Below, one piece after another: positions 1 to 15,230 of a stretch of 64,000 nucleotides of DNA. Position numbers and translations under genes: made by a program. Source of the stretch: Haliotis asinina (Eukaryota; Mollusca; Gastropoda; Lepetellida; Haliotidae); assembly GCF_037392515.1 (NCBI RefSeq), contig NW_027133918.1, positions 1 through 64,000 on the forward strand, written 5' to 3'. The notes beneath the pieces were generated by a model. The model searched no databases. It was not told where the DNA came from and was given only the letters and a program-made list of their open reading frames with translations. Each line of letters begins with the position of its first letter. The first letter of the stretch is position 1.

Positions 1-3000
1 CAAAATTACTTGTGACTGGCTACTTATTGGAATGGACCTATGTTGATCAGGAACATATACTTGTGACTGGCTACTTATTGGATGGACCATATGTTGATCA
101 GGCACAAATACTTGTGACTGGCTACTTATTGGATGGGACATATGTTGATCAGGCAGAAATACTTGTGACTGGCTACTTATTGGATGGACCTATGTTGATC
201 AGGCACAAATACTTGTGACTGGCTACTTATTGGATGGACATATGTTGATCAGGAACATATACTTGTGACTGGCTACTTATTGGATGGACCTATGTTGATC
301 AGGCACAAATACTTGTGACTGGCTACTTATTGGATGGACATATGTTGATCAGGAACATATACTTGTGACTGGCTACTTATTGGATGGACCTATGTTGATC
401 AGGAACAAATACTTGTGACTGGCTACTTATTGGATGGACCTATGTTGATCAGGAACATATACTTGTGACTGGCTACTTATTGGATGGGACATATGTTGAT
501 CAAACACAAATACTTGTGACTGGCTACTTATTGGATGGACCTATGTTGATCAGGCACAAATACTTGTGACTGGCTACTTATTGGATGGGACATATGTTGA
601 TCAGGCACAAATACTTGTGACTGGCTACTTATTGGATGGACATATGTTGATCAGGAACAAATACTTGTGACTGGCTACTTATTGGATGGACCTATGTTGA
701 TCAGGCACAAATACTTGTGACTGGCTACTTATTGGATGGACCTATGTTGATCAGGAACATATACTTGTGACTGGCTACTTATTGGATGGACCTATGTTGA
801 TCAGGCACAAATACTTGTGACTGGCTACTTATTGGATGGACCTATGTTGATCAGGAACATATACTTGTGACTGGCTACTTATTGGATGGACATATGTTGA
901 TCAGGCACAAATACTTGTGACTGGCTACTTATTGGATGGACCTATGTTGATCAGGCACAAATACTTGTGACTGGCTACTTATTGGATGGACATATGTTGA
1001 TCAGGCACAAATACTTGTGACTGGCTACTTATTGGATGGACATATGTTGATCAGGAACAAATACTTGTGACTGGCTACTTATTGGATGGACCTATGTTGA
1101 TCAGGCACAAATACTTGTGACTGGCTACTTATTGGATGGACCTATGTTGATCAGGAACATATACTTTGTGACTAGGCTACTTATTGGATGGACATATGTT
1201 GATCAGGCACAAATACTTGTGACTGGCTACTTATTGGATGGACCTATGTTGATCAGGAACATATACTTGTGACTGGCTACTTATTGGATGGACCTATGTT
1301 GATCAGGCACAAATACTTGTGACTGGCTACTTATTGGATGGACATATGTTGATCAGGCACAAATACTTGTGACTGGCTACTTATTGGATGGACCTATGTT
1401 GATCAGGCACAAATACTTGTGACTGGCTACTTATTGGATGGACATATGTTGATCAGGCACAAACACTTGTGACTGGCTACTTATTGGATGGACATATGTT
1501 GATCAGGAACATATACTTGTGACTAGCTACTTATTGGATGGACATATGTTGATCAGGCACAAATACTTGTGACTGGCTACTTATTGGATGGACCTATGTT
1601 GATCAGGAACATATACTTGTGACTGGCTACTTATTGGATGGACATATGTTGATCAGGCACAAATACTTGTGACTGGCTACTTATTGGATGGACATATGTT
1701 GATCAGGCACAAATACTTGTGACTGGCTACTTATTGGATGGACCTATGTTGATCAGGCACAAATACTTGTGACTGGCTACTTATTGGATGGACATATGTT
1801 GATCAGGAACATATACTTGTGACTGGCTACTTATTGGATGGACCTATGTTGATCAGGCACAAATACTTGTGACTGGCTACTTATTGGATGGACATATGTT
1901 GATCAGGAACATATACTTGTGACTGGCTACTTATTGGATGGACCTATGTTGATCAGGAACAAATACTTGTGACTGGCTACTTATTGGATGGACCTATGTT
2001 GATCAGGAACATATACTTGTGACTGGCTACTTATTGGATGGACATATGTTGATCAAACACAAATACTTGTGACTGGCTACTTATTGGATGGACCTATGTT
2101 GATCAGGCACAAATACTTGTGACTGGCTACTTATTGGATGGACATATGTTGATCAGGCACAAATACTTGTGACTGGCTACTTATTGGATGGACATATGTT
2201 GATCAGGAACATATACTTGTGACTGGCTACTTATTGGATGGACATATGTTGATCAGGAACATATACTTGTGACTGGCTACTTATTGGATGGACCTATGTT
2301 GATCAGGAACATATACTTGTGACTGGCTACTTATTGGATGGACCTATGTTGATCAGGCACAAATACTTGTGACTGGCTACTTATTGGATGGACATATGTT
2401 GATCAGGAACAAATACTTGTGACTGGCTACTTATTGGATGGACCTATGTTGATCAGGCACAAATACTTGTGACTGGCTACTTATTGGATGGACCTATGTT
2501 GATCAGGAACATGTACTTGTGACTGGCTACTTATTGGATGGACCTATGTTGATCAGGCACAAATACTTGTGACTGGCTACTTATTGGATGGACCTATGTT
2601 GATCAGGAACATATACTTGTGACTGGCTACTTATTGGATGGACATATGTTGATCAGGCACAAATACTTGTGACTGGCTACTTATTGGATGGACATATGTT
2701 GATCAGGCACAAATACTTGTGACTGGCTACTTATTGGATGGACATATGTTGATCAGGCACAAATACTTGTGACTGGCTACTTATTGGATGGACATATGTT
2801 GATCAGGAACATATACTTGTGACTGGCTACTTATTGGATGGACCTATGTTGATGAGGCACAAATACTTGTGACTGGCTACTTATTGGATGGACATATGTT
2901 GATCAGGAACATATACTTGTGACTGGCTACTTATTGGATGGACATATGTTGATCAGGCACAAATACTTGTGACTGGCTACTTATTGGATGGACATATGTT

Positions 3001-6000
3001 GATCAGGCACAAATACTTGTGACTGGCTACTTATTGGATGGACATATGTTGATCAGGAACATATACTTGTGACTGGCTACTTATTGGATGGACCTATGTT
3101 GATGAGGCACAAATACTTGTGACTGGCTACTTATTGGATGGACATATGTTGATCAGGCACAAATACTTGTGACTGGCTACTTATTGGATGGACATATGTT
3201 GATCAGGAACATATACTTGTGACTGGCTACTTATTGGATGGACATATGTTGATCAGGAACATATACTTGTGACTGGCTACTTATTGGATGGACCTATGTT
3301 GATCAGGAACATATACTTGTGACTGGCTACTTATTGGATGGACCTATGTTGATCAGGCACAAATACTTGTGACTGGCTACTTATTGGATGGACATATGTT
3401 GATCAGGAACAAATACTTGTGACTGGCTACTTATTGGATGGACCTATGTTGATCAGGCACAAATACTTGTGACTGGCTACTTATTGGATGGACCTATGTT
3501 GATCAGGAACATGTACTTGTGACTGGCTACTTATTGGATGGACCTATGTTGATCAGGCACAAATACTTGTGACTGGCTACTTATTGGATGGACCTATGTT
3601 GATCAGGAACATATACTTGTGACTGGCTACTTATTGGATGGACATATGTTGATCAGGCACAAATACTTGTGACTGGCTACTTATTGGATGGACATATGTT
3701 GATCAGGCACAAATACTTGTGACTGGCTACTTATTGGATGGACATATGTTGATCAGGCACAAATACTTGTGACTGGCTACTTATTGGATGGACATATGTT
3801 GATCAGGAACATATACTTGTGACTGGCTACTTATTGGATGGACCTATGTTGATGAGGCACAAATACTTGTGACTGGCTACTTATTGGATGGACCTATGTT
3901 GATCAGGAACATATACTTGTGACTAGCTACTTATTGGATGGACATATGTTGATCAGGCACAAATACTTGTGACTGGCTACTTATTGGATGGACCTATGTT
4001 GATCAGGAACATATACTTGTGACTGGCTACTTATTGGATGGACCTATGTTGATCAGGCACAAATACTTGTGACTGGCTACTTATTGGATGGACATATGTT
4101 GATCAGGCACAAATACTTGTGACTGGCTACTTATTGGATGGACCTATGTTGATCAGGCACAAATACTTGTGACTGGCTACTTATTGGATGGACATATGTT
4201 GATCAGGCACAAACACTTGTGACTGGCTACTTATTGGATGGACATATGTTGATCAGGAACATATACTTGTGACTAGCTACTTATTGGATGGACATATGTT
4301 GATCAGGCACAAATACTTGTGACTGGCTACTTATTGGATGGACCTATGTTGATCAGGAACATATACTTGTGACTGGCTACTTATTGGATGGACCTATGTT
4401 GATCAGGCACAAATACTTGTGACTGGCTACTTATTGGATGGACATATGTTGATCAGGCACAAATACTTGTGACTGGCTACTTATTGGATGGACCTATGTT
4501 GATCAGGCACAAATACTTGTGACTGGCTACTTATTGGATGGACATATGTTGATCAGGAACATATACTTGTGACTGGCTACTTATTGGATGGACCTATGTT
4601 GATCAGGCACAAATACTTGTGACTGGCTACTTATTGGATGGACATATGTTGATCAGGAACATATACTTGTGACTGGCTACTTATTGGATGGACCTATGTT
4701 GATCAGGAACATATACTTGTGACTGGCTACTTATTGGATGGACCTATGTTGATCAGGAACATATACTTGTGACTGGCTACTTATTGGATGGACATATGTT
4801 GATCAAACACAAATACTTGTGACTGGCTACTTATTGGATGGACATATGTTGATCAGGCACAAATACTTGTGACTGGCTACTTATTGGATGGACCTATGTT
4901 GATCAGGCACAAATACTTGTGACTGGCTACTTATTGGATGGACATATGTTGATCAGGCACAAACACTTGTGACTGGCTACTTATTGGATGGACATATGTT
5001 GATCAGGAACATATACTTGTGACTAGCTACTTATTGGATGGACATATGTTGATCAGGCACAAATACTTGTGACTGGCTACTTATTGGATGGACCTATGTT
5101 GATCAGGAACATATACTTGTGACTGGCTACTTATTGGATGGACATATGTTGATCAGGCACAAATACTTGTGACTGGCTACTTATTGGATGGACATATGTT
5201 GATCAGGCACAAATACTTGTGACTGGCTACTTATTGGATGGACCTATGTTGATCAGGCACAAATACTTGTGACTGGCTACTTATTGGATGGACATATGTT
5301 GATCAGGAACATATACTTGTGACTGGCTACTTATTGGATGGACCTATGTTGATCAGGCACAAATACTTGTGACTGGCTACTTATTGGATGGACATATGTT
5401 GATCAGGAACATATACTTGTGACTGGCTACTTATTGGATGGACCTATGTTGATCAGGAACAAATACTTGTGACTGGCTACTTATTGGATGGACCTATGTT
5501 GATCAGGAACATATACTTGTGACTGGCTACTTATTGGATGGACATATGTTGATCAAACACAAATACTTGTGACTGGCTACTTATTGGATGGACCTATGTT
5601 GATCAGGCACAAATACTTGTGACTGGCTACTTATTGGATGGACATATGTTGATCAGGCACAAATACTTGTGACTGGCTACTTATTGGATGGACATATGTT
5701 GATCAGGAACATATACTTGTGACTGGCTACTTATTGGATGGACATATGTTGATCAGGAACATATACTTGTGACTGGCTACTTATTGGATGGACCTATGTT
5801 GATCAGGAACATATACTTGTGACTGGCTACTTATTGGATGGACATATGTTGATCAGGCACAAATACTTGTGACTGGCTACTTATTGGATGGACATATGTT
5901 GATCAGGAACAAATACTTGTGACTGGCTACTTATTGGATGGACCTATGTTGATCAGGCACAAATACTTGTGACTGGCTACTTATTGGATGGACCTATGTT

Positions 6001-9000
6001 GATCAGGAACATGTACTTGTGACTGGCTACTTATTGGATGGACCTATGTTGATCAGGCACAAATACTTGTGACTGGCTACTTATTGGATGGACCTATGTT
6101 GATCAGGAACATATACTTGTGACTGGCTACTTATTGGATGGACATATGTTGATCAGGCACAAATACTTGTGACTGGCTACTTATTGGATGGACATATGTT
6201 GATCAGGCACAAATACTTGTGACTGGCTACTTATTGGATGGACATATGTTGATCAGGCACAAATACTTGTGACTGGCTACTTATTGGATGGACATATGTT
6301 GATCAGGAACATATACTTGTGACTGGCTACTTATTGGATGGACCTATGTTGATGAGGCACAAATACTTGTGACTGGCTACTTATTGGATGGACCTATGTT
6401 GATCAGGAACATATACTTGTGACTAGCTACTTATTGGATGGACATATGTTGATCAGGCACAAATACTTGTGACTGGCTACTTATTGGATGGACCTATGTT
6501 GATCAGGAACATATACTTGTGACTGGCTACTTATTGGATGGACCTATGTTGATCAGGCACAAATACTTGTGACTGGCTACTTATTGGATGGACATATGTT
6601 GATCAGGCACAAATACTTGTGACTGGCTACTTATTGGATGGACCTATGTTGATCAGGCACAAATACTTGTGACTGGCTACTTATTGGATGGACATATGTT
6701 GATCAGGCACAAACACTTGTGACTGGCTACTTATTGGATGGACATATGTTGATCAGGAACATATACTTGTGACTAGCTACTTATTGGATGGACATATGTT
6801 GATCAGGCACAAATACTTGTGACTGGCTACTTATTGGATGGACCTATGTTGATCAGGAACATATACTTGTGACTGGCTACTTATTGGATGGACATATGTT
6901 GATCAGGCACAAATACTTGTGACTGGCTACTTATTGGATGGACATATGTTGATCAGGCACAAATACTTGTGACTGGCTACTTATTGGATGGACCTATGTT
7001 GATCAGGCACAAATACTTGTGACTGGCTACTTATTGGATGGACATATGTTGATCAGGAACATATACTTGTGACTGGCTACTTATTGGATGGACCTATGTT
7101 GATCAGGCACAAATACTTGTGACTGGCTACTTATTGGATGGACATATGTTGATCAGGAACATATACTTGTGACTGGCTACTTATTGGATGGACCTATGTT
7201 GATCAGGAACATATACTTGTGACTGGCTACTTATTGGATGGACCTATGTTGATCAGGAACATATACTTGTGACTGGCTACTTATTGGATGGACATATGTT
7301 GATCAAACACAAATACTTGTGACTGGCTACTTATTGGATGGACCTATGTTGATCAGGCACAAATACTTGTGACTGGCTACTTATTGGATGGACATATGTT
7401 GATCAGGAACATATACTTGTGACTGGCTACTTATTGGATGGACATATGTTGATCAGGAACATATACTTGTGACTGGCTACTTATTGGATGGACCTATGTT
7501 GATCAGGAACATATACTTGTGACTAGCTACTTATTGGATGGACCTATGTTGATCAGGAACATATACTTGTGACTGGCTACTTATTGGATGGACCTATGTT
7601 GATCAGGAACATATACTTGTGACTGGCTACTTATTGGATGGACATATGTTGATCAGGCACATATACTTGTGACTGGCTACTTATTGGATGGACCTATGTT
7701 GATCAGGAACATATACTTGTGACTAGCTACTTATTGGATGGACATATGTTGATCAGGAACATATACTTGTGACTGGCTACTTATTGGATGGACCTATGTT
7801 GATCAGGAACATATACTTGTGACTGGCTACTTATTGGATGGACCTATGTTGATCAGGAACATATACTTGTGACTGGCTACTTATTGGATGGACATATGTT
7901 GATCAGGCACAAATACTTGTGACTGGCTACTTATTGGATGGACATATGTTGATCAGGCACAAATACTTGTGACTGGCTACTTATTGGATGGACATATGTT
8001 GATCAGGCACATATACTTGTGACTGGCTACTTATTGGATGGACATATGTTGATCAGGCACAAATACTTGTGACTGGCTACTTATTGGATGGACATATGTT
8101 GATCAGGCACAAATACTTGTGACTGGCTACTTATTGGATGGACCTATGTTGATCAGGAACATATACTTGTGACTGGCTACTTATTGGATGGACCTATGTT
8201 GATCAGGCACAAATACTTGTGACTGGCTACTTATGGTATGGACATATGTTGATCAGGCACAAATACTTGTGACTGGCTACTTATTGGATGGACATATGTT
8301 GATCAGGAACATATACTTGTGACTGGCTACTTATTGGATGGACCTATGTTGATCAGGAACATATACTTGTGACTGGCTACTTATTGGATGGACCTATGTT
8401 GATCAGGCACAAATACTTGTGACTGGCTACTTATTGGATGGACATATGTTGATCAGGAACAAATACTTGTGACTGGCTACTTATTGGATGGACCTATGTT
8501 GATCAGGCACAAATACTTGTGACTGGCTACTTATTGGATGGACCTATGTTGATCAGGAACATGTACTTGTGACTGGCTACTTATTGGATGGACCTATGTT
8601 GATCAGGCACAAATACTTGTGACTGGCTACTTATTGGATGGACCTATGTTGATCAGGAACATATACTTGTGACTGGCTACTTATTGGATGGACATATGTT
8701 GATCAGGCACAAATACTTGTGACTGGCTACTTATTGGATGGACATATGTTGATCAGGCACAAATACTTGTGACTGGCTACTTATTGGATGGACCTATGTT
8801 GATCAGGCACAAATACTTGTGACTGGCTACTTATTGGATGGACATATGTTGATCAGGAACATATACTTGTGACTGGCTACTTATTGGATGGACCTATGTT
8901 GATGAGGCACAAATACTTGTGACTGGCTACTTATTGGATGGACCTATGTTGATCAGGAACATATACTTGTGACTGGCTACTTATTGGATGGACCTATGTT

Positions 9001-12000
9001 GATCAGGCACAAATACTTGTGACTGGCTACTTATTGGATGGACATATGTTGATCAGGCACAAATACTTGTGACTGGCTACTTATTGGATGGACATATGTT
9101 GATCAGGAACATATACTTGTGACTGGCTACTTATTGGATGGACATATGTTGATCAGGAACATATACTTGTGACTGGCTACTTATTGGATGGACCTATGTT
9201 GTTCAGGAACATATACTTGTGACTGGCTACTTATTGGATGGACCTATGTTGATCAGGCACAAATACTTGTGACTGGCTACTTATTGGATGGACATATGTT
9301 GATCAGGAACAAATACTTGTGACTGGCTACTTATTGGATGGACCTATGTTGATCAGGCACAAATACTTGTGACTGGCTACTTATTGGATGGACCTATGTT
9401 GATCAGGAACATGTACTTGTGACTGGCTACTTATTGGATGGACCTATGTTGATCAGGCACAAATACTTGTGACTGGCTACTTATTGGATGGACCTATGTT
9501 GATCAGGAACATATACTTGTGACTGGATACTTATTGGATGGACATATGTTGATCAGGCACAAATACTTGTGACTGGCTACTTATTGGATGGACATATGTT
9601 GATCAGGCACAAATACTTGTGACTGGCTACTTATTGGATGGACATATGTTGATCAGGCACAAATACTTGTGACTGGCTACTTATTGGATGGACATATGTT
9701 GATCAGGAACATATACTTGTGACTGGCTACTTATTGGATGGACCTATGTTGATGAGGCACAAATACTTGTGACTGGCTACTTATTGGATGGACCTATGTT
9801 GATCAGGAACATATACTTGTGACTAGCTACTTATTGGATGGACATATGTTGATCAGGCACAAATACTTGTGACTGGCTACTTATTGGATGGACCTATGTT
9901 GATCAGGAACATATACTTGTGACTGGCTACTTATTGGATGGACCTATGTTGATCAGGCACAAATACTTGTGACTGGCTACTTATTGGATGGACATATGTT
10001 GATCAGGCACAAATACTTGTGACTGGCTACTTATTGGATGGACCTATGTTGATCAGGCACAAATACTTGTGACTGGCTACTTATTGGATGGACATATGTT
10101 GATCAGGCACAAACACTTGTGACTGTCTACTTATTGGATGGACATATGTTGATCAGGAACATATACTTGTGACTAGCTACTTATTGGATGGACATATGTT
10201 GATCAGGCACAAATACTTGTGACTGGCTACTTATTGGATGGACCTATGTTGATCAGGAACATATACTTGTGACTGGCTACTTATTGGATGGACATATGTT
10301 GATCAGGCACAAATACTTGTGACTGGCTACTTATTGGATGGACATATGTTGATCAGGCACAAATACTTGTGACTGGCTACTTATTGGATGGACCTATGTT
10401 GATCAGGCACAAATACTTGTGACTGGCTACTTATTGGATGGACATATGTTGATCAGGAACATATACTTGTGACTGGCTACTTATTGGATGGACCTATGTT
10501 GATCAGGCACAAATACTTGTGACTGGCTACTTATTGGATGGACATATGTTGATCAGGAACATATACTTGTGACTGGCTACTTATTGGATGGACCTATGTT
10601 GATCAGGAACATATACTTGTGACTGGCTACTTATTGGATGGACCTATGTTGATCAGGAACATATACTTGTGACTGGCTACTTATTGGATGGACATATGTT
10701 GATCAAACACGAATACTTGTGACTGGCTACTTATTGGATGGACCTATGTTGATCAGGCACAAATACTTGTGACTGGCTACTTATTGGATGGACATATGTT
10801 GATCAGGAACATATACTTGTGACTGGCTACTTATTGGATGGACATATGTTGATCAGGAACATATACTTGTGACTGGCTACTTATTGGATGGACCTATGTT
10901 GATCAGGAACATATACTTGTGACTAGCTACTTATTGGATGGACCTATGTTGATCAGGAACATATACTTGTGACTGGCTACTTATTGGATGGACCTATGTT
11001 GATCAGGAACATATACTTGTGACTGGCTACTTATTGGATGGACATATGTTGATCAGGCACATATACTTGTGACTGGCTACTTATTGGATGGACCTATGTT
11101 GATCAGGAACATATACTTGTGACTAGCTACTTATTGGATGGACATATGTTGATCAGGAACATATACTTGTGACTGGCTACTTATTGGATGGACCTATGTT
11201 GATCAGGAACATATACTTGTGACTGGCTACTTATTGGATGGACCTATGTTGATCAGGAACATATACTTGTGACTGGCTACTTATTGGATGGACATATGTT
11301 GATCAGGCACAAATACTTGTGACTGGCTACTTATTGGATGGACATATGTTGATCAGGCACAAATACTTGTGACTGGCTACTTATTGGATGGACATATGTT
11401 GATCAGGCACATATACTTGTGACTGGCTACTTATTGGATGGACATATGTTGATCAGGCACAAATACTTGTGACTGGCTACTTATTGGATGGACATATGTT
11501 GATCAGGCACAAATACTTGTGACTGGCTACTTATTGGATGGACCTATGTTGATCAGGAACATATACTTGTGACTGGCTACTTATTGGATGGACCTATGTT
11601 GATCAGGCACAAATACTTGTGACTGGCTACTTATTGGATGGACATATGTTGATCAGGCACAAATACTTGTGACTGGCTACTTATTGGATGGACATATGTT
11701 GATCAGGAACATATACTTGTGACTGGCTACTTATTGGATGGACCTATGTTGATCAGGAACATATACTTGTGACTGGCTACTTATTGGATGGACCTATGTT
11801 GATCAGGCACAAATACTTGTGACTGGCTACTTATTGGATGGACATATGTTGATCAGGAACAAATACTTGTGACTGGCTACTTATTGGATGGACCTATGTT
11901 GATCAGGCACAAATACTTGTGACTGGCTACTTATTGGATGGACCTATGTTGATCAGGAACATGTACTTGTGACTGGCTACTTATTGGATGGACCTATGTT

Positions 12001-14815
12001 GATCAGGCACAAATACTTGTGACTGGCTACTTATTGGATGGACCTATGTTGATCAGGAACATATACTTGTGACTGGCTACTTATTGGATGGACATATGTT
12101 GATCAGGCACAAATACTTGTGACTGGCTACTTATTGGATGGACATATGTTGATCAGGCACAAATACTTGTGACTGGCTACTTATTGGATGGACCTATGTT
12201 GATCAGGCACAAATACTTGTGACTGGCTACTTATTGGATGGACATATGTTGATCAGGAACATATACTTGTGACTGGCTACTTATTGGATGGACCTATGTT
12301 GATGAGGCACAAATACTTGTGACTGGCTACTTATTGGATGGACCTATGTTGATCAGGAACATATACTTGTGACTAGCTACTTATTGGATGGACATATGTT
12401 GATCAGGCACAAATACTTGTGACTGGCTACTTATTGGATGGACCTATGTTGATCAGGAACATATACTTGTGACTGGCTACTTATTGGATGGACCTATGTT
12501 GATCAGGCACAAATACTTGTGACTGGCTACTTATTGGATGGACATATGTTGATCAGGCACAAACACTTGTGACTGGCTACTTATTGGATGGACATATGTT
12601 GATCAGGAACATATACTTGTGACTAACTACTTATTGGATGGACATATGTTGATCAGGCACAAATACTTGTGACTGGCTACTTATTGGATGGACCTATGTT
12701 GATCAGGAACATATACTTGTGACTGGCTACTTATTGGATGGACATATGTTGATCAGGCACAAATACTTGTGACTGGCTACTTATTGGATGGACATATGTT
12801 GATCAGGCACAAATACTTGTGACTGGCTACTTATTGGATGGACCTATGTTGATCAGGCACAAATACTTGTGACTGGCTACTTATTGGATGGACCTATGTT
12901 GATCAGGAACATATACTTGTGACTGGCTACTTATTGGATGGACCTATGTTGATCAGGCACAAATACTTGTGACTGGCTACTTATTGGATGGACATATGTT
13001 GATCAGGAACATATACTTGTGACTGGCTACTTATTGGATGGACCTATGTTGATCAGGAACATATACTTGTGACTGGCTACTTATTGGATGGACCTATGTT
13101 GATCAGGAACATATACTTGTGACTGGCTACTTATTGGATGGACATATGTTGATCAAACACAAATACTTGTGACTGGCTACTTATTGGATGGACCTATGTT
13201 GATCAGGCACAAATACTTGTGACTGGCTACTTATTGGATGGACATATGTTGATCAGGAACATATACTTGTGACTGGCTACTTATTGGATGGACCTATGTT
13301 GATCAGGCACAAATACTTGTGACTGGCTACTTATTGGATGGACCTATGTTGATCAGGCACAAATACTTGTGACTGGCTACTTATTGGATGGACCTATGTT
13401 GATCAGGCACAAATACTTGTGACTGGCTACTTATTGGATGGACATATGTTGATCAGGCACAAATACTTGTGACTGGCTACTTATTGGATGGACATATGTT
13501 GATCAGGAACATATACTTGTGACTGGCTACTTATTGGATGGACATATGTTGATCAGGAACATATACTTGTGACTGGCTACTTATTGGATGGACATATGTT
13601 GATCAGGCACAAATACTTGTGACTGGCTACTTATTGGATGGACCTATGTTGATCAGGCACAAATACTTGTGACTGGCTACTTATTGGATGGACATATGTT
13701 GATCAGGAACATATACTTGTGACTGGCTACTTATTGGATGGACATGTGTTGATCAGGAACAAATACTTGTGACTGGCTACTTATTGGATGGACCTATGGT
13801 GATCAGGCACAAATACTTGTGACTGGCTACTTATTGGATGGACCTATGTTGATCAGGCACAAATACTTGTGACTGGCTACTTATTGGATGGACCTATGTT
13901 GATCAGGCACAAATACTTGTGACTGGCTACTTATTGGATGGACATATGTTGATCAGGAACATATACTTGTGACTGGCTACTTATTGGATGGACCTATGTT
14001 GATCAGGAACATATACTTGTGACTGGCTACTTATTGGATGGACATGTGTTGATCAGGAACATATACTTGTGACTGGCTACTTATTGGATGGACATATGTT
14101 GATCAGGCACAAATACTTGTGACTGGCTACTTATTGGATGGACATATGTTGATCAGGAACATATACTTGTGACTGGCTACTTATTGGATGGACATATGTT
14201 GATCAGGCACAAATACTTGTGACTGGCTACTTATTGGATGGACCTATGTTGATCAGGCACAAATACTTGTGACTGGCTACTTATTGGATGGACATATGTT
14301 GATCAGGAACATATACTTGTGACTGGCTACTTATTGGATGGACATGTGTTGATCAGGAACAAATACTTGTGACTGGCTACTTATTGGATGGACATATGGT
14401 GATCAGGCACAAATACTTGTGACTGGCTACTTATTGGATGGACCTATGGTGATCAGGCACAAATACTTGTGACTGGCTACTTATTGGATGGACATATGTT
14501 GATCAGGCACAAATACTTGTGACTGGCTACTTATTGGATGGACCTATGTTGATCAGGAACATATACTTGTGACTGGCTACTTATTGGATGGACATATGTT
14601 GATCAGGAACATATACTTGTGACTGGCTACTTATTGGATGGACATATGTTGCTCAGGCACAAATACTTGTGACTGGTTACTTATTGGATGGACCTATGGT
14701 GATCAGGCACAAATACTTGTGACTGGCTACTTATTGGATGGACCTATGTTGATCAGGCACAAATACTTGTGACTGGCTACTTATTGGATGGACCTATGGT
14801 GATCAGGCACAATAC
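1..14815. repeat. 50-bp satellite array, about 296 tandem units
   Basis: The sequence repeats with a strict 50-bp period from the first base, so the array probably continues to the left. Each unit contains ACTTGTGACTGGCTAC, then a TTATTGGATGG segment, then GTTGATCAGG with the palindrome TGATCA. Units differ mainly at two places: GGACC versus GGACA before TATGTT (GGACA creates CATATG), and the junction CACAAAT, AACATAT, AACAAAT or AAACACAAAT. Rare variants mark higher-order blocks (see findings). Because 50 is not a multiple of three, the frame shifts from unit to unit and open frames stay short, so the array is read as non-coding. Single-base indels are nearly absent (exceptions near 165, 490 and 1165). 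Units near the right edge, from about 13,790, carry edge variants such as TATGGTGATC, as is usual at satellite borders. Its role (centromeric, heterochromatic or a plain satellite block) cannot be told from sequence. Confidence 0.98.
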
Positions 14816-15080
14816 ATTATCAACTTTTCTCCTGAACCGTTTTTTTTCATTCTGGTTTGCTTGGATTAAAGGCGACCTTCCTTTTCATGGTCCAAAGTCT
14901 GTTGTAATCACTTTAGTAGACGGCCTTGAATACCATATGTTTTTTCAATACTAGATCATAATAAATCGATATGAAACCATCGTCAGTATGACAGCACATT
15001 CTTTTCTGCAACGTGGCAAATATTTTTGCATCAGGTTATCGCTGAAACTAACCAATCAAAGTTCACGCCGCGCGACGACG
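14816..15080. other. unique DNA next to the satellite
   Basis: The 50-bp periodicity stops after the last TATGGTGATCAGGCAC and AT-rich single-copy-looking sequence begins. I see no gene, hairpin or second repeat at the junction. Confidence 0.6.
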
Positions 15081-15230
15081 TAGTCCAGCAGTTGCAGTGT
15101 TCGCTCGTCATGCCGCAGGCCCGGGTTCGATTCCCCATATATGCGTACAATGTGTAAATCCCATTTCTGGTGTCCCATGCTAAAAGCTCATTGCTAGAAG
15201 CGGAGTAAAACTAAACTCACTCACTCATAT
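15081..15230 (+). repeat. tRNA-derived SINE copy
   Basis: A tRNA-like head contains a good B-box (GGGTTCGATTCCCC near 15,123). It is followed by a body reading CCCATTTCTGGTGTCCC and a tail ending GGAGTAAAACTAAACTCACT with an (ACTC)n end. The A-box half is degenerate. The copy resembles those at 28281 (plus) and 33039 and 45801 (minus), which makes it a dispersed family rather than a tRNA gene. Confidence 0.8.

Noticed and set aside
12..218. Open frame over the satellite giving a repetitive peptide (VTGYLLDG...)
   Set aside because: The 50-bp period shifts the frame each unit and stops appear within a few units. It is a by-product of the repeat.
1..14815. Resemblance of the 50-bp periodic array to a CRISPR array
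   Set aside because: There are no unique spacers; the whole unit repeats. The genome is eukaryotic and no cas-like gene is present.
15081..15230. A tRNA gene (B-box GGTTCGATTCCCC)
   Set aside because: The A-box half does not fold as a tRNA, and the same head plus tail recurs elsewhere in the window, so it is a tRNA-derived SINE. The same applies at 28281, 30820, 33039 and 45801.
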